Assembly (NCBI GenBank): GCA_020199835.1
Contig: JAIVJV010000001.1
Span: 124,001 to 188,000 of the forward strand
Source: Acidobacteriota bacterium
GTDB lineage: Bacteria; Acidobacteriota; Blastocatellia; Pyrinomonadales; Pyrinomonadaceae
DNA length: 64,000 nucleotides
Direction: 5' to 3'
A model generated the notes under the pieces. The model was not told the origin of the DNA. It ran no database searches and saw nothing but the letters and a program-made list of their open reading frames with translations. Positions 57,599 to 64,000 of this stretch are shown in pieces. The translations under genes were made by a program, and so were the position numbers. Numbering within the stretch: the stretch's first letter is position 1; every line of letters starts with the position of its first letter.

Positions 57599-58993
57599 AT
57601 GTCGACCGCGTTAAAAGACAAGTTTGAGGACGTGTATCCTCTCACGCCGTTTCAGCAAGGTGTGCTCTTTCACGTTCTCGACTCACCAACAGCCGGCATG
57701 TATTTGAACCAGCAAAGATACACCTTGCGCGGAGAACTGAATCTCGCGGCGTTCAGGGAAGCGCTTCAGGCGGTGATGAATCGCCATCCGATCCTCCGAA
57801 CGGCCTTTTTATTATCGGGCCTGAATGGACCACACCAGGTGGTTTATCGGCAGGTGCCGTTGCCATGGATGATGTACGACTGGAGCGAGCTCTCGCCGGC
57901 GGAAACGTCCTCGCGAGTGGAGCAGTTTCTCGAATCGGACTTTCAATCGGGGTTCGATCTAAAGCGAGTACCGTTGAACCGTACGACGCTGATCCGCACG
58001 GACTCAGACCTGTACGAGTTCATCTGGTCATTTCACCTGTTGCTGATGGATGGCTGGTCGATGCAGGTGATGTTGAGAGATCTGCTCAAGCTGTATCACT
58101 CGTTCTGCACTCGACAGCCGATCGATTTGGAGCCACCGCTGCCGTATCGAGAGTTCATAAAATGGCAACAACGACAGCCTCAGGACCAGGCCGAGGCTTA
58201 CTGGCGCAAGACAATGATGGGGTTTACCACTCCCACGCCGTTGGTCTACGACCGAATGCCGCTGGCAGGCGTCGCCGAACAGCCGGAGTTCAAGGAAAAG
58301 GTCCTGCTGCTGGACGAAGCAACCACCGAGAACCTGCGTGCTTTTGCACTCCAACACCGGTTGACGCTGAACACGCTGCTGCAAGGCGCATGGGCGTTGC
58401 TATTGAGCCGGCGCAGTGGCACCACTGACGTTGTCTTCGGCAGTGCGGTATCAGGCCGTTCCGCTTTTATCCCGAAAATAGCTGATGCCGTCGGTGTGTT
58501 CGTGAACGTCCTGCCGGCGCGCGTGCTCGTGCCGCTCAATGGAAAAGTTGTGCTGTGGTTGAAGGAGCTTCAGCGACAGCAGGCCGAAGCGCGGCGTTTT
58601 GAATTTTGTTCATTGCCGGACATTCACGGCTGGAGTGACATGCCGCGCAGCCAGCCGCTGTTTGAGAGCGTTCTGGTTTTCCAGAACTTCCCGAGTGGTG
58701 TCGATTTGCCCGAGTCAGCGGGCATAAAAGTGATCAAAGTTGGTTTGATCGAAAGAAACAGTGCTCCCCTAGCGCTGGTGATCGAACCGGGTGCTCGCTT
58801 GCACTTGCGCCTTGTGTACATGCGCAGCCGCTTTGACGATGCCACTATCGATCAAATGCATGAATATCTTGAACGAATACTGCGCGAACTCATGAGCCGT
58901 GCCGACGATCCTCTTTCTTCGATCTCCTATCACGCTGAAACTGAGCGGCAGTTTCTCATTGAAAGCTTTAATCAAAGCCTGGCGAGTCTCTAA
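57599..58993 (+). CDS. Free-standing condensation-domain protein with altered active site
   Basis: This is a 464-residue single C domain from ATG 57599. Upstream codons belong to the permease relic. It has the N-terminal DVYPLTPFQQGVLFHVL, the DFGFN-equivalent NVLPARVLV and the latch region LFESVLVFQNFP. The HHxxxDG motif reads HLLLMDG: the second His, the general base in characterised C domains, is Leu. Peptide bond formation by the standard mechanism is therefore doubtful. It could instead bind carriers or catalyse another reaction, as altered C domains sometimes do. The stop overlaps the asparagine synthetase start by 1 nt (TAATG). Confidence 0.88.
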   Translation: MSTALKDKFEDVYPLTPFQQGVLFHVLDSPTAGMYLNQQRYTLRGELNLAAFREALQAVMNRHPILRTAFLLSGLNGPHQVVYRQVPLPWMMYDWSELSPAETSSRVEQFLESDFQSGFDLKRVPLNRTTLIRTDSDLYEFIWSFHLLLMDGWSMQVMLRDLLKLYHSFCTRQPIDLEPPLPYREFIKWQQRQPQDQAEAYWRKTMMGFTTPTPLVYDRMPLAGVAEQPEFKEKVLLLDEATTENLRAFALQHRLTLNTLLQGAWALLLSRRSGTTDVVFGSAVSGRSAFIPKIADAVGVFVNVLPARVLVPLNGKVVLWLKELQRQQAEARRFEFCSLPDIHGWSDMPRSQPLFESVLVFQNFPSGVDLPESAGIKVIKVGLIERNSAPLALVIEPGARLHLRLVYMRSRFDDATIDQMHEYLERILRELMSRADDPLSSISYHAETERQFLIESFNQSLASL

Positions 58994-60861
58994 TGTGCGG
59001 AATAGTTGGTTACGTTGATTTAAATCGCGCCGGCCGTGTTGACGAGCGGGTGCTCAACGAAATGGCGAACGCGCTAATCCATCGTGGTCCGGATTCGCGC
59101 GGCTACTTCGTCGAGCCTGATGCCGGCATTGGTACGCGGCGGCTGCGGATCATCGATCTGGAGACGGGCGATCAGCCATTGTTCAATGAAGATCGATCGC
59201 TCGCGCTGTGCTGCAACGGCGAAATCTTCAACTACCTCGAATTGCGCAGTGAGCTGGAAAAGAAGGGCCACAGTTTTCGCACGAAGACTGACGTCGAAGT
59301 GCTCGTCCACTTGTACGAAGAGAATGGCGTGGGCTTTCTTAATAAACTGAATGCCCAGTTTGCTTTCGCGATTTACGATCGCAAAGACGGTACGCTGTTT
59401 TTGGCGAGGGACCAGTTCGGTATTTGCCCACTCTTTTATACGGTCGTTGACGGGTTCTTCATCTTTGCCTCTGAGATCAAAGCGATACTCAAACACCCGA
59501 GCGTACCGCGGGAAGTGAACCTGACCGGCCTGGACCAGGTACTCTCGCTGCCGGGCGCGATCAGTCCGCAGACTCTCTTTCGCAACATTCATAGCCTGCC
59601 GAGCGGTCAGTACATCGTGGTGAGAAACAATGACGTAAGCGTCAGAGAATACTGGGATCTCGATTATCCGTTAGCGAGTGAAAGCGCCAATGGAAAGTCT
59701 GAACAGTATTACGCGGAGACGCTGCGCGACCGGCTCGAACAGTCCGTGCGATACCGTTTGCAGGCAGACGTTCCCGTGGGGTTCTTTTTGAGCGGCGGAC
59801 TCGATTCATCGCTGATTGCCGCCATGATCGGGCGCGTGTCGCCTGACGTGCAAAGACATTCCTTCTCAATCAGCTTCAGCGACGAGAAGCTGTGCGAGGC
59901 CAGGTACCAGCGACTCGTGTCAGACTCTGTTGGGTCGATCCATCACGAGATCCCCTTCAACGATGCCGACATCGCGTCGCGTTTGCGAGACGCGGTCTAT
60001 CATTCGGAATGCCCGTTGAAGGAGACTTACAACACGGCGTCCCTCGCTCTTTCACGCGAGACGAGAAAGGCCGGAGTCACGGTCGTTCTGAACGGTGAAG
60101 GCTCGGATGAACTGTTCGCCGGTTACGTCGGCTATCGCTTTGACAAAGGAAGATCCGGCACCGGCAAGAGTCAGGATCTCGAGACGATCCTCGGCGACGA
60201 AATCCGCGAGAAGCTCTGGGGCGATCGGGATCTTTATTATGAGAAGGACGAGTACCCGTTCCGCGAAGTGAAACAGGCCCTCTACGCGTCTGATATCGGC
60301 GCGCGTCTGAACGAGTTTGAGTGCTCAAGTTTTCCCGTGATCAATAAGGACAGACTACGCGGCCGGCATCCGCTTCACAAGCGCTCGTACCTCGACTTCA
60401 AACTGCGCCTGGGTCATCACCTGATCGCAGATCACGGCGATCGCATGACGATGGCAAACTCGATCGAGGCCCGCTATCCGTTTCTTGATATCGACCTGGT
60501 CCAGTTCTGCACGCAAATTCCTCCTGATCTGAAACTCAATGGGTACACCGAGAAATACATTCTGAAGAAAGCCGCAGGAGACCTCATTCCCAAACAGATA
60601 GTTGACCGTGAGAAGTTTGGGTTTGTGGCACCCGGAAGCCCAGCGTTACTCCAGCAAAAAATCGACTGGGTCTACGACCTGCTCTCTTACGAGCGAATCA
60701 AGCGGCAGGGCTACTTCAATCCGGACACGGTCGAATTTCTGAAAAAGCAGTACTCGCAAAAAGATTTCAAACTGACTCTTACTCTGGATGACGATCTGTT
60801 GATTGTGGTGCTCACCTTCGGCCTCTTTCTCGAGTTATTCGACCTACCCGATCTGAACTAA
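58993..60861 (+). CDS. asnB: Glutamine-hydrolysing asparagine synthetase
   Basis: This protein has 622 residues. The mature N-terminus begins MCGIVGYVDL, so Cys2 is the glutaminase nucleophile. RGPDSRGYF and the LCCNGEIFNYLELR region complete that domain. The synthetase half has the PP-loop SGGLDSSLIAAM near residue 265 and NGEGSDELFAGY. Both halves look active. It makes an amide from a carboxylate with ATP and glutamine. In an NRPS operon it may supply Asn or amidate a carboxyl of a precursor or product. It is translationally coupled to the C gene upstream and lies 16 bases before the next NRPS. Confidence 0.93.
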   Translation: MCGIVGYVDLNRAGRVDERVLNEMANALIHRGPDSRGYFVEPDAGIGTRRLRIIDLETGDQPLFNEDRSLALCCNGEIFNYLELRSELEKKGHSFRTKTDVEVLVHLYEENGVGFLNKLNAQFAFAIYDRKDGTLFLARDQFGICPLFYTVVDGFFIFASEIKAILKHPSVPREVNLTGLDQVLSLPGAISPQTLFRNIHSLPSGQYIVVRNNDVSVREYWDLDYPLASESANGKSEQYYAETLRDRLEQSVRYRLQADVPVGFFLSGGLDSSLIAAMIGRVSPDVQRHSFSISFSDEKLCEARYQRLVSDSVGSIHHEIPFNDADIASRLRDAVYHSECPLKETYNTASLALSRETRKAGVTVVLNGEGSDELFAGYVGYRFDKGRSGTGKSQDLETILGDEIREKLWGDRDLYYEKDEYPFREVKQALYASDIGARLNEFECSSFPVINKDRLRGRHPLHKRSYLDFKLRLGHHLIADHGDRMTMANSIEARYPFLDIDLVQFCTQIPPDLKLNGYTEKYILKKAAGDLIPKQIVDREKFGFVAPGSPALLQQKIDWVYDLLSYERIKRQGYFNPDTVEFLKKQYSQKDFKLTLTLDDDLLIVVLTFGLFLELFDLPDLN

Positions 60862-60877
60862 CACCTGGAGATTCGTT

Positions 60878-63800
60878 GTGAGTTACGGAAGCAGTGTGAC
60901 GCAAGTCACAGATTACGCGGCGGTTCACGATTTCTTTGAGGAGATCGCGACGAAGTTCAGCAGTTCTCTGGCTATCGACAACGGAGCCAGGCGTGTCACC
61001 TACGGTGACCTCCAAGCCGAGGTGACACGCCTCACGTACGTGCTTGCGGATCAGGGCGTGGCTGATGCGGTTATCGTCGGCATCTTTCTCAGCGACTCGA
61101 TAGGAATTATTCAGTCTATCCTGGCGACGTTGAAAGCGGGCGGCGTGTTTTGTCCGCTGGATCCGACGTTTCCCGAACAGCGGCTGAGCGTGATGTTCGA
61201 AACCGTCGCCCCGAAGTGGTGCATCACTCATTCACGCTTCGCCGATAAGCTTCAGCAGGTAGTGGCGGACATGTCGACGCAGCCGCAACTCATCCTCATT
61301 GACGAGTTGCCGCCAGCGGATAACCACAACCACAGGCCCATATTTCATTCATCGAATCCCGACGCACCTTGCTCGATATATTTCACGTCGGGTTCGACAG
61401 GTAAACCAAAAGCGATTTTGGGGCGGCTCAAAGGGATCGACCATTTCATCAAGTGGGAGATCCAAACGGTGGGCGCCGCTCCGGGCACAAGGGTGAGTCA
61501 ATTGGCTGCTCCTTCATTTGACGGGTTTCTGAAGGACGCCTTTGTCCCCTTGTGCTCGGGCGGCGTCGTGTGCGCACCAGAAAGCCGCGATGTGATCCTC
61601 GATGCGTGGAGTTTGGCGGACTGGCTGGACGTCGAGCAGGTGGAGATATTGCACTGTGTGCCGTCAGTCTTTCGCGCGATGATCAATCAGGGACTGAACA
61701 GCCGGTATTTCGAAGCGCTGAAATGCGTGGTGATGACCGGCGAGCATCTGTACCCGGCTGACGTGAAGCGCTGGATGGACGTATTTGGCGAACGAGTCAG
61801 GCTCTTCAATATCTATGGAACCACCGAGACGAGTCTTTCGAAGATTGCCTACGAAGTGAAGCCTGAGGACGTGGAGCGTACGTCGATCCCGGTCGGCAAA
61901 CCGATTAAAGGCTCTGCGATCATGGTGATCGATCAGCATGGCCAGCCGTGTGCCGTCGGCGATGTTGGCGAAATTTATATAAGGACTCCTTTCCGCTCGT
62001 TCGGGTATTACAACGAACCTGAGCTCACGAAACAGGTTTTCATACCCAACCCTTTTAATAACGACCCGACCGACATCGTTCACAAGACCGGCGACTACGG
62101 CCGCCTTCTCAAGAGCGGAGATCTCGAACATCTCGGCCGCCGCGATCAACAGGTCCAGATTCGCGGTGTGCGCGTTGAGTTGGGTGAGATCGAGAACCTG
62201 TTGCGTGCTCATCACGCAGTTGCCGACGTCGCCGTGATCGATCGTGACGATGCCGAAGGAAACAAGTTTCTCGTCGCTTATGTGACGATGGCGAACGGAA
62301 CGCGCAGCGGAGTCTTGCGACAATACCTGGCGCAACAGTTACCGGAGACCATGTTGCCTTCGGCGTTCGTCGAGCTGGACAAACTGCCGCGCACGCTGAA
62401 CGGAAAGATCGATCGCAAAGCGCTGCCGGCGCTGGAGGTGTTGCAAGGCCAGCGCCGGATCGAAGATGCGACGCCGCGCGGGCCGGTGGAAGAAATCGTC
62501 GCCGGTATCTGGTGTGAAGTTTTGAAACTGCCCCTTGTTGGCCGGGGCGACAACTTCTTCAATCTCGGCGGCCATTCGCTACTCGTGACGCATGTGATCA
62601 TGCGTGTGCGCGACATTCTGAACGTTGAGTTGCCGATTCGCAGTCTCTTCGAGTCGTCCACGGTGGCAGAGTTTGCGGAGCTGATCACTAAGCAGATCAG
62701 CGAAGGTAAACAAGGTGAGCTGGGCCAGATCGAACCGGTCGTGCGTGAAGGCGAACTGCCGCTTTCCTATTCGCAACAGCGCATGTGGTTTTACGAGCAC
62801 CTTGCCGGCGGCAGTGCCTCGTTTCACATTCCGCTGGGCGTGAGGCTCAGGGGAGAGTTGAACCAAACGGCCATCGAACAAACGTTTGGCGAGATCATTC
62901 GCCGGCATGAAAGCCTGCGCACAATTTTCCCCGCAGTTGACGATCGGCCGATCCAGGTCATACAGGAGCCCACCCGTTTTGACCTGCCGGTAGTCGATCT
63001 CGGCTTGCTTTCTGAAACGCAGAAAGAGGAAGTGGCAGCGCAGTTGGCCCAACAGGAAGCTGTGCGTCGTTTTGATCTCGCGAAAGGGCCGCTGGTGCGA
63101 CCCACTCTGCTGCGGATGAACGATCACGATCACATTGTCATCTGCACGATGCACCACATCATCGCTGACGGTCAGTCATTCGAAGTGGTGATCGCGGAGA
63201 TGAGCCAGCTTTACGGAGCATTGAGCGAAGGCCGTCCATCACCGTTGCCGGATCTGAGTGTGCAGTACGTCGACTATGCCGCGTGGCAACGGCAATGGCT
63301 CCAGGGCGAAGAACTGGAAAGTCGTCTGGCATACTGGCAGAAACAACTCGCCGATGCGCCCGAGCGCATGAATCTGCCACAACGACAGACTCGTCGAAAA
63401 GTGCAGGCATTCAGAGGCTCGCGTCAAACACTCGATCTCTCGCCGGAGTTAGTCGAAAAACTGAAAGACTTGACCCGGCGCGAGGGCATGACACTCCTCA
63501 TGACTCTGCTCTCCGCCTATGTGTTGCTGCTGAAGCGGTACACCGGTGACGACGACATCGTTGTTGGTTCAACGTACGCCAATCGTGAACGCCCCGAAGC
63601 CGCGAAGGTGATTGGCATTCTCGCGAACACTTTGGTGTTTCGCGTGAACCTGGCCGGGGCTGAGAGTTTTCGTGAAGTATTGAAACGCGTTCGAGCGATG
63701 TGTCTCGACGCCTACAGTCACCAGTTAACGCCCGAGCTGTTGCGAGAGGATTTGGCGACGCGCGGCGAGGACAGAGATCGTCTCTTCGATGTGTGGTTCC

Positions 63801-64000
63801 AGTTTGAACGTGAGGAACGAGAAAAACTAGAGATGCCGGGATTGGAAACAGAATGGTATCGAGTACATCAGGCAGAACCGAAATTCGAATTGTCCCTGAT
63901 GCTTGGTGAAGTCAAAGACCAGATTACCGGTCTGCTGGAATATGACACTGACCTCTACGACGACGAAACGATGACGGAAATGGTGAGGAGCTACATCCGG
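60878..64000 (+). CDS. NRPS A-PCP-C (continues beyond the window)
   Basis: The frame is open from GTG 60878 to the last base (1041 codons). CTGGAG lies 7 bases upstream. The A domain (about 15-510) has YFTSGSTGKPKA, YGTTETSL and LNGKIDRKAL. Its pocket reads about D-G-K-H-V-T-I-L-S, again with Lys at the third place. The carrier Ser is near 567 (FFNLGGHSLL). The C domain (from about 630) has an intact HHIIADG near 759 and runs to the window edge, so another A domain probably follows. It starts with an A domain, so it needs either an upstream C protein (such as the one at 57599) or acts as a loading protein. Confidence 0.93.
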   Translation, partial: MSYGSSVTQVTDYAAVHDFFEEIATKFSSSLAIDNGARRVTYGDLQAEVTRLTYVLADQGVADAVIVGIFLSDSIGIIQSILATLKAGGVFCPLDPTFPEQRLSVMFETVAPKWCITHSRFADKLQQVVADMSTQPQLILIDELPPADNHNHRPIFHSSNPDAPCSIYFTSGSTGKPKAILGRLKGIDHFIKWEIQTVGAAPGTRVSQLAAPSFDGFLKDAFVPLCSGGVVCAPESRDVILDAWSLADWLDVEQVEILHCVPSVFRAMINQGLNSRYFEALKCVVMTGEHLYPADVKRWMDVFGERVRLFNIYGTTETSLSKIAYEVKPEDVERTSIPVGKPIKGSAIMVIDQHGQPCAVGDVGEIYIRTPFRSFGYYNEPELTKQVFIPNPFNNDPTDIVHKTGDYGRLLKSGDLEHLGRRDQQVQIRGVRVELGEIENLLRAHHAVADVAVIDRDDAEGNKFLVAYVTMANGTRSGVLRQYLAQQLPETMLPSAFVELDKLPRTLNGKIDRKALPALEVLQGQRRIEDATPRGPVEEIVAGIWCEVLKLPLVGRGDNFFNLGGHSLLVTHVIMRVRDILNVELPIRSLFESSTVAEFAELITKQISEGKQGELGQIEPVVREGELPLSYSQQRMWFYEHLAGGSASFHIPLGVRLRGELNQTAIEQTFGEIIRRHESLRTIFPAVDDRPIQVIQEPTRFDLPVVDLGLLSETQKEEVAAQLAQQEAVRRFDLAKGPLVRPTLLRMNDHDHIVICTMHHIIADGQSFEVVIAEMSQLYGALSEGRPSPLPDLSVQYVDYAAWQRQWLQGEELESRLAYWQKQLADAPERMNLPQRQTRRKVQAFRGSRQTLDLSPELVEKLKDLTRREGMTLLMTLLSAYVLLLKRYTGDDDIVVGSTYANRERPEAAKVIGILANTLVFRVNLAGAESFREVLKRVRAMCLDAYSHQLTPELLREDLATRGEDRDRLFDVWFQFEREEREKLEMPGLETEWYRVHQAEPKFELSLMLGEVKDQITGLLEYDTDLYDDETMTEMVRSYIR

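Noticed and set aside
58993-60861. Lasso-peptide cyclase interpretation of the asparagine synthetase-like protein
   Set aside because: The glutaminase Cys2 and full N-terminal domain are intact, and no precursor peptide or B1/B2 protease gene is adjacent.

Overview
The window looks like chromosomal DNA of an acidobacterium, probably a soil Blastocatellia-type lineage. The evidence is indirect. Two intact and one deleted MacB/FtsX-like permeases are of the kind that is abundant in Acidobacteria (ADOP family), and the kinase at the left edge has the N-terminal extension common in that phylum. Base composition is moderately GC-rich. No rRNA or other taxonomic marker is present.

Layout. 0-7.1 kb: a membrane Ser/Thr kinase fused to a lytic transglycosylase, a relic of an ABC ATPase, an ADOP permease, and a two-gene ABC-2 exporter. 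7.1-8.0 kb: a truncated IS3-family element and a frameshifted excisionase-like gene. 8.0-35.7 kb, minus strand: a large NRPS/PKS cluster. In transcription order it holds a B12/radical SAM enzyme, a half-C-A-PCP NRPS, a type II thioesterase with a Cys nucleophile, a FAAL-ACP-C-A-PCP-C-A-PCP lipoinitiation NRPS (A-domain codes read by eye as Ala and Leu), a C-A-PCP NRPS, a KS-AT-KR-DH-ACP PKS, a decayed NRPS module, a methyltransferase and a cation/proton antiporter. 36-42.6 kb: a small unknown protein, an SGNH-like protein, the 3' half of a tRNA-Arg gene (probable integration scar), an N6-adenine DNA methyltransferase and a secreted NTF2-like protein. 42.8-64 kb, plus strand: a second NRPS locus that runs off the right edge. 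It has a deletion-scarred FAAL/PKS gene with its carrier domain inverted, a condensation-luciferase-like monooxygenase fusion, a TauD-like dioxygenase, a GNAT-like protein, a penicillin-acylase-family Ntn hydrolase, a glycosyltransferase, an A-PCP protein, an ankyrin protein, an ADOP permease, a free-standing C protein, an asparagine synthetase and an A-PCP-C NRPS.

How they work together. The minus-strand line most simply makes a fatty-acyl-Ala-Leu-X peptide extended by one malonate that is reduced and dehydrated, that is, a vinylogous 4-amino-2-alkenoyl end. The antiporter and ABC exporters could give self-protection or export. The plus-strand locus looks like a glycosylated, hydroxylated lipopeptide pathway with possible acylase maturation, but its first synthase gene is wrecked. 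The two loci share a promoter-plus-leader motif (TTGACA/T, 17-nt spacer, then GGCGGTAGC further down), which suggests co-regulation. Several genes show recent decay by deletion, inversion or frameshift, so the region is actively rearranging.
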